Below, piece after piece: positions 33,912 through 42,942 of a stretch of 64,000 nucleotides of DNA (its first letter is position 1; every line of letters starts with the position of its first letter). Position numbers and translations under genes: made by a program. Source of the DNA: Duganella zoogloeoides (GTDB lineage Bacteria > Pseudomonadota > Gammaproteobacteria > Burkholderiales > Burkholderiaceae_D); the NCBI RefSeq assembly GCF_034479515.1, contig NZ_CP140152.1:310001-374000 (forward strand), given 5' to 3'. Below the pieces are notes generated by a model. That model saw nothing but the letters and a program-made list of their open reading frames with translations. It was not told the DNA's origin and searched no databases.

Positions 33912-36783
33912 ATTCAAACTGATTGCCGTCGTCGGCCTGTGGTTCACCATGTCGGCTGCTACGGCGGCCGAAGCCTTCCGCTGGGACGAGCGCGTGCAGC
34001 GCGGCCAGCTCGATAATGGTTTTACCTATTACATCGTCGATGGCAAAACCATGGGCAGCACGGTTTCGCTGCAACTGGTGGTACGCGCCGGTTCGCTCGA
34101 CGAGCGCGACGACCAGTCCGGCGTGGCGCACATGGTCGAGCACATGGTGTTCAAGGCGTCTGCCGCCCACCCCGAGGGCGTGGGCAACTACATGGAAAGC
34201 CAGGGCTGGCGCATCGGCAAGCACTACAACGCGCAAACCAATTTCGAGCGCACCTTGTACCAGCTGATGGCCGATAAAAAGCCTGACACGATCGCAGCCG
34301 GCGTGGGTGCGCTTGCGCAAATCGCCGGCGGCGCGCAAATCCCGGCCGATGCGCTCGAGCGCGAACGCCAGGTAATCCTGGAAGAGTGGCGTGGCAAGCT
34401 CGGTGTGCGCGAGCGCATGGACCGTCAGCGCCGCGCCATGCTGCGCGAAGGTTCGCTGTATCCGCAGCGGCCCACCATCGGTACCGAAGCGAGCATCCGC
34501 ACGCAGCCGGCCGAATCGCTGCGCAAGTTTTACCAGGACTGGTACCGGCCCGGCAATATGGCGCTGGTGGTCGTGGGCGACGTCGATGCCAAGACCCTGC
34601 GTGCGCAAATTGCAGCCGCCTTCAATGGCTTGAAGCCGGCCGCGCTGCCCGCACGCAATGCCGCCGATCCGGTGTTGCGCGACCAGCTGCAAATCCTGCG
34701 CCTGCAGGATTCGGAAAGCGGCACCAGCCAGGTGGGCTTCGTCAACCGCTTTGCCGTGGACAAGCGCCAGGACGACGAAGGCTTGCGTGCTCGGCTGGTG
34801 GACCGCGTGGCCGAACGCAGCCTGCGCGCGCTGGTGCGCCAGGCCGCCGACAGCCTGCCGGCGGGCGTGTCGTCGCTTACCAGCAGCAAGGGCGAGCTGG
34901 GCGAAGCCACGGCGTCGCTGGGCTTTGCGTCCAGCGTTGCCGTTGGCAGCCACCAGGCGGGACTGCGCCAGATCCTCGTGATGCGCGAGCGCGTGCGCCG
35001 CGATGGCCTGCGCGAAGATGATATTCGCAGCGAGATCGCCGAGATCCGCCGCCTCAACGCCAAGGGTCCGCAGCAGCAGGCCGCGCGCGATTTCCAGGGC
35101 TGGCAGCAAATGCTGGTCGGCGCGGTGCAGGCCGAGCGCGTGCTGCAAGACCCGCAGCAAAAGCAGGCGCAGATCGGCCGCATCGCCGACGCCATCACGC
35201 CGGCGGAAGTAAACGCGCGCGTGCGCCAGTGGATCCATGCCCCCGACCGCGCCGTGTTCATGCTGGCGCCGGGTCTGAGTTCGCTCACCTTGCCGACCGC
35301 CGCAGAAGTACTGGCGATGCAGAAGGCGCTGGCTGCGGAACCGTTGCCGGCGCTGGTGAAGGTGAACAAGGAGGCGCCGGCCGCCTTGCCGGCAGTGGTG
35401 CTGCCCGAGATCGAATCGTCGGGCGCCGTGGTGCGCCAGGACGACCTGGGCGAGGGCGTGCAGCGCTGGACCCTGGACAATGGCGACTCGGTGGTGTGGC
35501 GTTACACGCCGAACGACACGGTGATGCGCTTTGCTGCCCAGTCGGGCGCCGGCTATCGCTTGCCGGGTGCGCCCGGCTGGCAATGGCAGCTGGCTGCGCA
35601 ACTGGGCAACGCCGCCGACCTCGAAGGCCAGGAGCGTGGCGAGATGGCGCGCTGGAGCGCGGGCAACAAGGTGAGGCTGTCGCAACAGCAGACCGAAACC
35701 CAGCTGGCCTACACGGCGCAAGTGCCGGCGGCGCAGCTGGACGACTTGTTCCTGCTGTACGCGGCCGGCCAGGCACAGTCCGAGATATCGCAGGCCGCCC
35801 TGAGCGACGCCAGCGAACAACTGGCGCGCGTGAGCGCACGCCGCCCCGACAGCGCCGGCGACCGTGCCAGCCGCGAGATGAGCCGCCTGCGCTATGGCGA
35901 ACGGCTGCCGGCCGACGCCATGCCGGACGTGGCGGCCGTGCAGGAACTCGACAGCCAGGCAGGGTTGCAGCTGGTGCGCCGCCAGTGGCGGCAACTGACG
36001 GCGCTGCCGGTCACGTATTTCGTCAGCGGTCCGGCCGATGCCGCCACCGTGAGGGCAGCGGTGGAGCGCCACCTGGCCGGCATTGCGCGCCAGGCGCCTG
36101 GCGCCGCTGCTGTCGCGCCCACGGCATCCAGCGCAGTCGGCGTCACCGGCGCCGGCACCGGTACTGCCGATGGCACCGCAACGCCTGCGTTTGCAGCCAG
36201 CGCGCTGCAGCAGGCAGCTGGCTACCGCGAAAGCCGGCTGGCGATCGGCATCGAGCCGCAGGGCAGCGTGCGCGCCCACGGCAGCCAGCCGTTGGCGTGG
36301 TCGCCGGAGCGGGCCATGCGCACGGCCATTGTTTCGCGCATCGTATATCGCCAGCTGCGCACCGAGCTGCGCGAAAAAGAGGCGGGCATCTATCGCCTGA
36401 ACTACAAGCTGAGCCTGGAGCCGCAGGGCCGCCTCACCAGCGAACTGTCGTTCACCGCCGCGCCGGAACGGCTCGATGCGCTGTGGGCGTCCGCCCGGGC
36501 CGTGCTGGAAAACCTGCCGACACGGATCGACACCGCCATGCTGGACGAAGAAATCCAGCAAATGCGCAGCGACGAAGGCAAGCGCAAGACCGACGCCACG
36601 GCCCAGTTCAACCGCCTGCAACTGAGCTATGCGCGCTACGGCGACGCGCGGTACTTGAAGGAGAGCGGGCAACTGGCGGCGGGCCTCACACCCGGCAGCG
36701 TGCGCGCGCTGGCGCAGGAGTTCAGGCTGGCGGGCGACCTGGTGGTGGTGACGGTGCTGCCGAAGGACGCTGCGCCGCAATAG
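33901..36783 (+). CDS. M16-family zinc metallopeptidase, exported (PqqL/FusC-like)
   Basis: A 960-residue periplasmic-type peptidase. The ATG at 33901, with GGAG seven bases before, gives a signal peptide ending ...SAATAAEA. The inverted zinc motif HMVEH is at residues 77-81 (with catalytic E80) and the third ligand is probably E162 in ERERQVILEEW. The middle and C-terminal halves hold the repeated M16 domains (FYQDWYRPGNMALVVVGDVD; VRALAQEFRLAGDLVVV), so it is a full-length clamshell enzyme. It overlaps the STN receptor by 11 bases, and so is surely co-expressed. E. coli PqqL and Pectobacterium FusC are M16 proteases paired with TonB receptors in iron acquisition. Confidence 0.92.
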   Translation: MTSKFKLIAVVGLWFTMSAATAAEAFRWDERVQRGQLDNGFTYYIVDGKTMGSTVSLQLVVRAGSLDERDDQSGVAHMVEHMVFKASAAHPEGVGNYMESQGWRIGKHYNAQTNFERTLYQLMADKKPDTIAAGVGALAQIAGGAQIPADALERERQVILEEWRGKLGVRERMDRQRRAMLREGSLYPQRPTIGTEASIRTQPAESLRKFYQDWYRPGNMALVVVGDVDAKTLRAQIAAAFNGLKPAALPARNAADPVLRDQLQILRLQDSESGTSQVGFVNRFAVDKRQDDEGLRARLVDRVAERSLRALVRQAADSLPAGVSSLTSSKGELGEATASLGFASSVAVGSHQAGLRQILVMRERVRRDGLREDDIRSEIAEIRRLNAKGPQQQAARDFQGWQQMLVGAVQAERVLQDPQQKQAQIGRIADAITPAEVNARVRQWIHAPDRAVFMLAPGLSSLTLPTAAEVLAMQKALAAEPLPALVKVNKEAPAALPAVVLPEIESSGAVVRQDDLGEGVQRWTLDNGDSVVWRYTPNDTVMRFAAQSGAGYRLPGAPGWQWQLAAQLGNAADLEGQERGEMARWSAGNKVRLSQQQTETQLAYTAQVPAAQLDDLFLLYAAGQAQSEISQAALSDASEQLARVSARRPDSAGDRASREMSRLRYGERLPADAMPDVAAVQELDSQAGLQLVRRQWRQLTALPVTYFVSGPADAATVRAAVERHLAGIARQAPGAAAVAPTASSAVGVTGAGTGTADGTATPAFAASALQQAAGYRESRLAIGIEPQGSVRAHGSQPLAWSPERAMRTAIVSRIVYRQLRTELREKEAGIYRLNYKLSLEPQGRLTSELSFTAAPERLDALWASARAVLENLPTRIDTAMLDEEIQQMRSDEGKRKTDATAQFNRLQLSYARYGDARYLKESGQLAAGLTPGSVRALAQEFRLAGDLVVVTVLPKDAAPQ

Positions 36784-36884
36784 CGGTCATGTGTGCGGCA
36801 GGGCGCGTCCGGTTGCATGTGCGGGACGCGCCCTGCCGCCGAATCATGGTCAAATTCTCGCATTGCATCGATACGGGAGCGGCC

Positions 36885-37094
36885 ATGAAACATACATTAA
36901 AAGTCGGCGACAAGGTGACGTGGGAATCGTCGCAGGGCACGGTGCACGGCACCATCAAGAAGAAGTTGACGGCGCCGACCGACCTCAAGGGCCACCACGT
37001 GGCCGCGTCGGCCGAGTATCCCGAGTATCTGGTCGTCAGCGACAAGACCGGCGCTGAGGCGGCGCACAAGGCCGAGGCCTTGAAAAAGGCTTGA
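36885..37094 (+). CDS. DUF2945 (hypervirulence-associated TUDOR-like) small protein
   Basis: A 69-residue basic protein that is one compact domain: LKVGDKVTWESSQGTVHGTI, KKLTAPTDLKGHHVAASAEY and a conserved EYLVVSDKTG. The family has a small beta-barrel fold and unknown function. The ATG follows CGGGAGCGGCC. It stands alone between the M16 peptidase and a convergent hydrolase. Confidence 0.85.
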   Translation: MKHTLKVGDKVTWESSQGTVHGTIKKKLTAPTDLKGHHVAASAEYPEYLVVSDKTGAEAAHKAEALKKA

Positions 37095-37102
37095 AGATGG
37101 CG

Positions 37103-38089
37103 TTACGGTTGCCGGGCGCTGTTGGCGTCCAGGATGCCGATGATCATCTGCTGGAATTTCTCTGCTTCTTCCTGGTGTATTTGATGGCCGGAATTCTCGA
37201 ACAGGAATAGCTGCTTGCGTGGAGCGTGGAGTTTTTCAAAATATTCGATAGCCACGCCGGTGGAAGTCTGGATATCGTTCTTGCCGACGAAGAAATAAAC
37301 CGGGCACTGAACCGTTGCTAAGCTCTTGCGCAGGTCGATGCGCATCACGTCGGTCCATACCGAGGACCAGGTCTTCGACCACTCGCCGAAAAAGGCCTTG
37401 AATTCAGGATCGAACACGAATGTTTTACCCTCCTTGTAGAACAGCCATTTGCGGAGGTAGAACATATCCTGTGCAGTGTTGAAAGGAGGATTCACCTTGG
37501 CCAGTTCGTCGCTGGCGTCGGCATTGTCCTTGAGTTGGGCCTTCAGCGTTTGCAGCAGTTCATTTTCGCTGTCCATCTGGCTGACCACGGGATTGACGGC
37601 AAAGTAGGCGTGCAGCCAGTCGGGATGGTTTTTCACCATGTCGAAGCCAAGCACGTTGCCCCACGAACTGCCCAACAAGTATATTTTCTCCTGGCGCAGG
37701 GTCTTCCTGACAAACTCGACGACCTGGCGCGTGTCATCGGTCATCTGGGCCAGGGTTGGCGGATTCGGCGACGGGTTCAGTTTCAAGGTTTTTCCGGCGT
37801 CGCGCTGGTCCCACTGGACGATGGTAAACCTGGTTTTTAACACGGTGGTGTACCGGGCGGCATTATTCATCATGGAGCTGCCGGGGCCGCCAGACAAAAA
37901 TAGCAACACCGGCTTGCTGGCATCGTCCGTTTTGATTTCGATCGCCTGCTTGATGCCGCCAATGTCGGGCATGAGCAGCACGTCCATTGCCGTTTCTTGC
38001 GCCAAACATACGGCGCTGGTCAGCGCCAGTAAAAACATCAACAGAGATTTTTTGAGCACGGGTAGGGCCTTGTATCGTGGGATGGACAT
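37103..38089 (-). CDS. Exported alpha/beta-hydrolase, prolyl-aminopeptidase-like
   Basis: A 328-residue secreted hydrolase. Signal peptide at about 12-30 (KSLLMFLLALTSAVCLAQ). The oxyanion loop LLFLSGGPGSS, the catalytic elbow GSSWGN (Ser near residue 145) and the late HQIH (catalytic His near 305) are those of proline iminopeptidase-type hydrolases; the Asp is probably in VGKNDIQ. The longish cap (about 165-245) is helical. Substrate unknown. It converges on the small TUDOR-like gene, eight bases between stops. Confidence 0.85.
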   Translation of the reverse strand: MSIPRYKALPVLKKSLLMFLLALTSAVCLAQETAMDVLLMPDIGGIKQAIEIKTDDASKPVLLFLSGGPGSSMMNNAARYTTVLKTRFTIVQWDQRDAGKTLKLNPSPNPPTLAQMTDDTRQVVEFVRKTLRQEKIYLLGSSWGNVLGFDMVKNHPDWLHAYFAVNPVVSQMDSENELLQTLKAQLKDNADASDELAKVNPPFNTAQDMFYLRKWLFYKEGKTFVFDPEFKAFFGEWSKTWSSVWTDVMRIDLRKSLATVQCPVYFFVGKNDIQTSTGVAIEYFEKLHAPRKQLFLFENSGHQIHQEEAEKFQQMIIGILDANSARQP

Positions 38090-38161
38090 TGATAAGCCCG
38101 CCAGGCGGGAAGATTGTCAATATACCAGCACTCGAGGCTGCGGCCTTACTGCGACTTTGGC

Positions 38162-38329
38162 TTAGCCATGGCCAACACCTGCGGCAGGTGCACCCGCCCG
38201 CCGACACCGCTCCGAACAATACTTCACCTGCTCCCAATCACGCTCCCACTTCTTGCGCCACGTAAAAGGCAACTGGCAATGCGCACACAGCTTGGTCGGC
38301 AGCTCGGATTTTTTGCGCATTTTCGCCAT
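38162..38329 (-). CDS. DUF2256-family small zinc-binding protein
   Basis: A 55-residue protein, too short for ordinary gene calls. It begins [15 protein letters not shown] and carries the diagnostic CAHC...YCSERC cysteine pattern with [17 protein letters not shown], typical of DUF2256. Two CxxC-type pairs should bind one zinc ion. It lies 12 bases downstream of the MFS transporter gene on the same strand and may be co-transcribed. Function unknown. Confidence 0.85.
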   Translation of the reverse strand: MAKMRKKSELPTKLCAHCQLPFTWRKKWERDWEQVKYCSERCRRAGAPAAGVGHG

Positions 38330-38341
38330 GCGATGTTCTCC

Positions 38342-39769
38342 TCAGTTGCTCTTGCCGAGCTCCTTCTCCAGGAAGGTTTCCAGGCCTTCCAGCGACTTTC
38401 CCTTGGTTTCCGGCAGACAGGTCGTGACAAAAATTAGCGATAGCACATTGATGCCGGCAAACACGAAGAATGTGGCACTGCCGAAGTGCGCCATGGCAAT
38501 CGGGAACAGCAGCGCAACCAGGCCGTTGAATACCCACTGGCACGCCACGGCGGTGCCGGTCAGCACGCCGCGCACGTGCATCGGGAACAGCTCCGACATC
38601 AGCAGCCAGTACACGGGCGAAATGAGCATCTGCATGAACAGCAGGAAGCACAGGATGCAGGCCAGGGCGGCGTAGCTTTTGAGCAGTCCCTCGGGCATCA
38701 ACAGCAGCACCGCACCGAGCGCGGCCTGGGTGGCAATCACGAAGCCCAGGCCCGTCATCAGCATCGGCCGGCGTCCGTGCTTGCCGATCAGCCAGATGCC
38801 GATGAAGGTGGCGATCAGTGCGACCACGCCGTTGCCGATGGTGGCGGTCAGCGCCGCGTTGGTGCCGAGACCAGTTGACTTCAAGATGATCGGCGTGAAG
38901 TACATGAAAGCGTTAACGCCGGTGAACTGGGCCACGAAGCCGAGGCCGATACCTATCCACAGCAGTTTGCGGATCCACGGCGTGCCCAGCACGGCCGACC
39001 AGCCGGCCTGGTCGCGGTCGATTTCGTTGAGCTTGACCATCTCGTCGAGTTCGCGCTCGATCTGCTTGTCGCTCGAGCGTATCTGTTCCAACACGGCGCG
39101 GGCGTCGTCCATGCGGTTCTTGCTGGCCAGCCAGCGCGGCGAGGCTGGCACCATCAACATGCCCAGCCCCAGCAGGACGGCCGGCACTGCCGCAATCGCC
39201 AGCATGTAGCGCCAGACGTCGGGCGAGCCGTAAAAATGCGCCAGCGCCGCGTTGAGGATGTATGCGATCAATTGCCCGCTGACGATCATCAGTTCGTTTT
39301 GGCTGACCAGCCGGGCGCGCCGGCTGGGTCCCGCCATCTCGGCAATAAACACCGGAACCGTGGACGACGCGCCGCCGACGGCCAGGCCCAGCACGAAGCG
39401 CATGGCCACCATGATCGCGACCGAAGGGGCAAACGTGGTGCCCAGCACGCCGATCAGGAACACCAGAGACAAGCCCATCAGGGTGGTACGGCGGCCATAT
39501 TTATCCGACAGCGTACCGGCCATCAGCGAACCGATGGCGGCGCCAAACACCAGGGCAGACGTGACGATGCCGTCAGTGACCGGGGTGAGGCCCAGGCCGC
39601 CCTGTTCGAGCGGCGCGCTCATGAAGGGCAACGCGCCCGAGATCACGCCGGTGTCGTAACCGAACGCCAGCGCGCCCATGGTAGCGGCGATGGCTACCTT
39701 GAAGACAAAGCGGCTTTCCTTGGTGTCGGGCGGGGCCGCCTTGGCGGGCGGTTCTGAGTGGGAGGGCAT
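38342..39769 (-). CDS. Sugar-porter MFS transporter
   Basis: A 475-residue inner-membrane symporter with 12 predicted helices. The sugar-porter signatures are present: FGYDTGVISGALPF in helix 1, GTLSDKYGRRTTL between helices 2 and 3, VPASPRWLASKNRM after helix 6, and PETKGKSLE near the C-terminus. It should bring in a monosaccharide such as xylose, arabinose, galactose or glucose with protons. PASPRWL replaces the usual PESPRWL. No sugar-catabolic gene adjoins it. Confidence 0.9.
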   Translation of the reverse strand: MPSHSEPPAKAAPPDTKESRFVFKVAIAATMGALAFGYDTGVISGALPFMSAPLEQGGLGLTPVTDGIVTSALVFGAAIGSLMAGTLSDKYGRRTTLMGLSLVFLIGVLGTTFAPSVAIMVAMRFVLGLAVGGASSTVPVFIAEMAGPSRRARLVSQNELMIVSGQLIAYILNAALAHFYGSPDVWRYMLAIAAVPAVLLGLGMLMVPASPRWLASKNRMDDARAVLEQIRSSDKQIERELDEMVKLNEIDRDQAGWSAVLGTPWIRKLLWIGIGLGFVAQFTGVNAFMYFTPIILKSTGLGTNAALTATIGNGVVALIATFIGIWLIGKHGRRPMLMTGLGFVIATQAALGAVLLLMPEGLLKSYAALACILCFLLFMQMLISPVYWLLMSELFPMHVRGVLTGTAVACQWVFNGLVALLFPIAMAHFGSATFFVFAGINVLSLIFVTTCLPETKGKSLEGLETFLEKELGKSN

Positions 39770-39873
39770 GACTGAATCCTTCGCAATTTCTTAGCATCAA
39801 TCTTGTGCAGATTAAATGAAATTGCTCGGGATGTAAGTTCGGTGGGAGACATATGGCACCTGCCAGCGGTCGC

Positions 39874-40644
39874 TCAGGAATCTGTCAGTTCGCCGTACAG
39901 CGCCAGGTATTCCTGGCTCAGCTTGTGATTGCGGTCAAGGTGGATCATCGGCAGGTTGCGCTCGTGCGATTCGCGGATGCGGACCGAACTCGACAGCTTG
40001 TTCTCGAATACCGGCAAGCCTTCTTCCGTGAGCTGCTCGACCATGCGGCGCGGCAGGCTGGCGCGCGGCTGGAACTGGTTGACGACGATGCCTTCGATGG
40101 CCAGGTCGGCGTTGTGGTCGGCCTTGATCTCCTTGATGTTGTTAATCAGGGTGTAGAGGGCCTGGCGTGAAAAATCGTCGCAATCGAACGGAATCAGGCA
40201 ACTGTCCGCACCAATCAGGGCGGCCTGGCTGAAGAAATTATAGGCGGGCGGGGTGTCGATAAAAATGTCATCGTATTCCTTGCCCAGCTCGCGCAGCAAG
40301 TCGCGCAGCTTGTAGATCTTGTTGCGCGATTCGAGCTTCGACTGCAGGTCGCCCAGCTCCGGGTGCGCGACGATGATGGACAGGTTCTCGAACGGTGTCG
40401 GATGGACATAGTGGCCGGCCGGCTGGGCAAACTGGCTGAAGCTGAGCACCTGCTCGAAATAATCTTTCAAAGTCGGCGTGGCCGCGTGCGCCGCCGCGCC
40501 CAGCACGTAGCGGCTGGAATTGCATTGCGGGTCGATGTCGATCAGAAGAGTGCGCTTGCCCTGGCTGGCAGCGATCGCTGCCAGGTTTACCGCGATGGTG
40601 GATTTACCGACGCCACCTTTTTGATTGAAGATCACCCGTTTCAT
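39874..40644 (-). CDS. ParA/MinD-type AAA ATPase
   Basis: A 256-residue cytoplasmic ATPase. Start at the ATG giving MKRVIFNQKGGVGKST, which contains the deviant Walker A motif (KGGVGKS) typical of ParA. Walker A' (LLIDIDPQCNSSRYVLG) and Walker B (DDIFIDTPPAYNFF) follow. An upstream frame extension is rejected. No ParB gene is adjacent, so it is an orphan that may position a protein or complex rather than segregate DNA. Confidence 0.88.
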   Translation of the reverse strand: MKRVIFNQKGGVGKSTIAVNLAAIAASQGKRTLLIDIDPQCNSSRYVLGAAAHAATPTLKDYFEQVLSFSQFAQPAGHYVHPTPFENLSIIVAHPELGDLQSKLESRNKIYKLRDLLRELGKEYDDIFIDTPPAYNFFSQAALIGADSCLIPFDCDDFSRQALYTLINNIKEIKADHNADLAIEGIVVNQFQPRASLPRRMVEQLTEEGLPVFENKLSSSVRIRESHERNLPMIHLDRNHKLSQEYLALYGELTDS

Positions 40645-40737
40645 CGCACGCCCATGTAGTAATGGAAATGCAACCATTCTAGATGAACTGGCGTGGGTGG
40701 GCGATATAAAGATGGCCGGGTCACCCATCCCCTGGCA

Positions 40738-41436
40738 CTACCAAGGCAATTGGTCTCCGTTGTACGACCGGAACGACCCGCTATCGGCCGGGGTGAGCGC
40801 ATCGAGTACGCGCAGCATGTCGCTGGCGGCGTCGTGCGCCGGGCGGCCGATGGCGTCACCGCGAAATGGCTGCGACAGGTGCGAGTTGACCGTGCCCGGA
40901 TGCAGCGCGACCAGCACGCAGTTCTTCTGGTTGCGCGCCAGTTCAATGGCAGCCGTCTTGACCATCATGTTGAGGGCCGCCTTCGAGGCGCGGTAGCTGT
41001 ACCAGCCGCCGAGCCGGTTGTCGCCGATGCTGCCGACCTTGGCCGACAGCATGGCCATGACGGCCCGCTCGCTGTCCAGCAAAGGCACGAAGTGGCGCAG
41101 CAGCAGCGCCGGGCCGAACACGTTGGCCGTGAACGTGGCCTGCATTTGCGCGGTATTGAGGTCGGCGAGGCGCTTCTCCGGCATGAACGCTGGCGTGTGC
41201 AGCATGCCGGCGGCGTTGATGATCAGGTGCAAGCGCGGCCCGGCCGCGCACTGCCGCGCGGCCTCGGCGACGCTGTCCTCATAGGCAAAGTCGAGCGGCG
41301 GTAGTGAGTGGCGATGCAGTTCGCGCACCGATGCGCAGCGCGGCGAGGCGCGCAGCAGCGCGACAAAGGCGGCGCCGATGGTGCCGGAGGCGCCGATTAC
41401 CAGCGCGTGAAACTGGTCGGGAAGGCTGTCCAGCAT
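40738..41436 (-). CDS. Short-chain dehydrogenase/reductase
   Basis: A 232-residue SDR enzyme, NAD(P)-dependent. The cofactor motif is GASGTIGAAF near residue 16, then NAAG (about 95-98) and catalytic YRASK near 155. It resembles the CsgA/C-factor-like SDR group. Start at the ATG at 41436, preceded by AAGGA seven bases upstream; an ATG at 41454 is less likely. It is close to tRNA-Phe on the same strand, but a terminator lies between. Substrate unknown. Confidence 0.85.
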   Translation of the reverse strand: MLDSLPDQFHALVIGASGTIGAAFVALLRASPRCASVRELHRHSLPPLDFAYEDSVAEAARQCAAGPRLHLIINAAGMLHTPAFMPEKRLADLNTAQMQATFTANVFGPALLLRHFVPLLDSERAVMAMLSAKVGSIGDNRLGGWYSYRASKAALNMMVKTAAIELARNQKNCVLVALHPGTVNSHLSQPFRGDAIGRPAHDAASDMLRVLDALTPADSGSFRSYNGDQLPW

Positions 41437-41487
41437 TGTGTGGTCCTTGTGCATGTCGATCGCAGAAGAATAATACGGCACGCATGC

Positions 41488-41516
41488 AAAAACGCCCACT
41501 GGCGAGAGCGGGCGTT
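41488..41516 (-). terminator. Rho-independent terminator of tRNA-Phe
   Basis: On the minus strand AACGCCC and GGGCGTT form a 7-bp stem with a 12-base loop, followed by TTTTT. It lies 18 bases beyond the tRNA 3' end. Confidence 0.85.
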
Positions 41517-41533
41517 CTGTTTGACACTGTTCT

Positions 41534-41609
41534 TGGTGGCCCGGGGCGGAATCGAACCACCGACACAAGGATTTTCAATCCTCTGCTCTACCAACTGAGC
41601 TACCAGGCC
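41534..41609 (-). tRNA. tRNA-Phe (GAA)
   Basis: A 76-base cloverleaf on the minus strand with encoded CCA. The acceptor stem pairs GGCCTGG with CCGGGCC, including one T-G pair. D-arm GCTCAGTTGGTAGAGC, anticodon loop TTGAAAA with anticodon GAA, and T-arm GGTTCGATTCC all fit tRNA-Phe. Confidence 0.97.
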
Positions 41610-41619
41610 AAGGACCAGA

Positions 41620-41647
41620 ATTATAGCAGGGTCCCGAAAAAGCGCAA
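41620..41647 (-). promoter_or_regulatory. tRNA-Phe promoter
   Basis: TTGCGC (-35) and TATAAT (-10, read at 41625-41620) with a 16-base spacer on the minus strand. The tRNA starts 11 bases after the -10. Confidence 0.85.
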
Positions 41648-41674
41648 GCGCCAATTTCTATTCCGCACAAACGC

Positions 41675-41680
41675 TATAAT
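41675..41680 (+). promoter_or_regulatory. TATAAT -10 directly before the Ubi monooxygenase ATG
   Basis: A perfect TATAAT ends six bases before the ATG. If used, transcription would start at or near the start codon and give a leaderless mRNA; no Shine-Dalgarno sequence is seen and no clear -35. Confidence 0.5.
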
Positions 41681-41686
41681 GGTTGG

Positions 41687-42916
41687 ATGAATAAATCCAC
41701 GTCCCCGTCCACCTCCGCCGCCACCACCGCCTCCACGGTCAGCGCCGAGATTTGTATCGTCGGCAATGGTGCGATTGCCAAGACCACGGCACTAGGGCTG
41801 GCGAATGCCGGCCTCAAGGTCATTCTGCTGGGGCCGCCAGCGCCCCCGGTGACGGCGCCCACTGAAGGCTGGGACGCCCGGGTTTATGCTCTCAACCATA
41901 CTGCGCACCGCCTGCTGTCGTCGCTCAAGGTATGGGGCGCGCTCGATGCCGAGCGCGTCACCCCGGTCGATGCGATGATCGTTCATGGCGACGGTCCCCA
42001 TCCCGGTGGCCTGGCGTTCGATGCCTACGGCGCCCACACTGACACCTTGGCGTGGATACTGGAAGAGCGCAATCTGAACCAGGCGCTCGACGCTGCGCTG
42101 CGCTTTGCCCAGAACGTCACCATTGTCGGTGGCCGCGCGGCGGCGCTGCTGCGTGGCGACGACCATGCCACCGTCACATTGGGCGATGGCAGCAGCGTCG
42201 AGGCGCAACTGGTGGTCGGTGCCGACGGCGCCGAGTCGTGGGTGCGCGGCCAGTGCGATATCGGCCTCGATTACCGCAGCTACGGCCAGCGCGGCGTGGT
42301 CACCAACTTCGCTTGCGAAAAACCGCACCACGGCGCGGCGCACCAGTGGTTCACCGGAGAGCAGGGCATCGTGGCGCTGCTGCCGCTGGCGGGCAACCAG
42401 GTCTCGCTGGTGTGGTCGGCGCCCGATGCGCTGGCCGATACCCTGCGCGCCGAGTCGGCGCAGCAGATCGCCGACCGCCTGGCCGTGTATGCCGCCGACA
42501 AACTCGGTGCACTGACGCCGTTGCAACCGGAACTGGTGCGCGATTTCCCGCTGCGCCTGATCCGCCCCCACACCATGACGTCGCCGCGCGTGGCGCTGGT
42601 GGGCGACGCCGCCCACGTGGTCCACCCGATGGCCGGCCATGGCATGAACCTGGGTTTTGGCGATGTCGCGCAACTGATCGAAACACTGGCCGCGCGCGAG
42701 CCGCAACGCGGCGTGGGCGACGCCCGCGTGCTGGCGCGCTACGAGCGCGCGCGCAAGGAAGACGTGCTGCTGATGCAGGTCACCACCGACGGCCTGGCGC
42801 GCCTGTTCGGCGCCGATGCCGAACCGCTGCGCGCGGTGCGCAACCTGGGCTTGAACCTGCTCGATAAAATTCCGCTGCTCAAGCGCCGGTTGATCTCGCA
42901 CGCCATGGGCAAATAA
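41687..42916 (+). CDS. UbiH/COQ6-family FAD-dependent hydroxylase
   Basis: A 409-residue flavoprotein monooxygenase, probably a ring hydroxylase of ubiquinone biosynthesis. It has a Ser/Thr-rich N-terminus, the FAD motif GNGAIAKTTALGLANAG (about 26-42; G-x-G-x-x-A is a variant), the DG motif VVGADGAESWVRG and the second FAD motif VALVGDAAHVVHPMAGHGMN (about 305-325) with GFGD. It is followed by dsbC 26 bases on, an order I expect in Burkholderiales. Which ubiquinone ring position it acts on (UbiH, UbiF or UbiI) cannot be told from the sequence. Confidence 0.85.
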   Translation: MNKSTSPSTSAATTASTVSAEICIVGNGAIAKTTALGLANAGLKVILLGPPAPPVTAPTEGWDARVYALNHTAHRLLSSLKVWGALDAERVTPVDAMIVHGDGPHPGGLAFDAYGAHTDTLAWILEERNLNQALDAALRFAQNVTIVGGRAAALLRGDDHATVTLGDGSSVEAQLVVGADGAESWVRGQCDIGLDYRSYGQRGVVTNFACEKPHHGAAHQWFTGEQGIVALLPLAGNQVSLVWSAPDALADTLRAESAQQIADRLAVYAADKLGALTPLQPELVRDFPLRLIRPHTMTSPRVALVGDAAHVVHPMAGHGMNLGFGDVAQLIETLAAREPQRGVGDARVLARYERARKEDVLLMQVTTDGLARLFGADAEPLRAVRNLGLNLLDKIPLLKRRLISHAMGK

Positions 42917-42942
42917 GCTTAAATGAAGTTATTGGAGAAGTT

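Noticed and set aside
33817..36780. 987-codon open frame on the minus strand
   Set aside because: Antisense shadow of the M16 peptidase, which has full catalytic motifs and a signal peptide on the plus strand.
41534..41609. tRNA-Phe as an integration site for an island
   Set aside because: Flanks are core genes and no partial tRNA copy or integrase is visible nearby.
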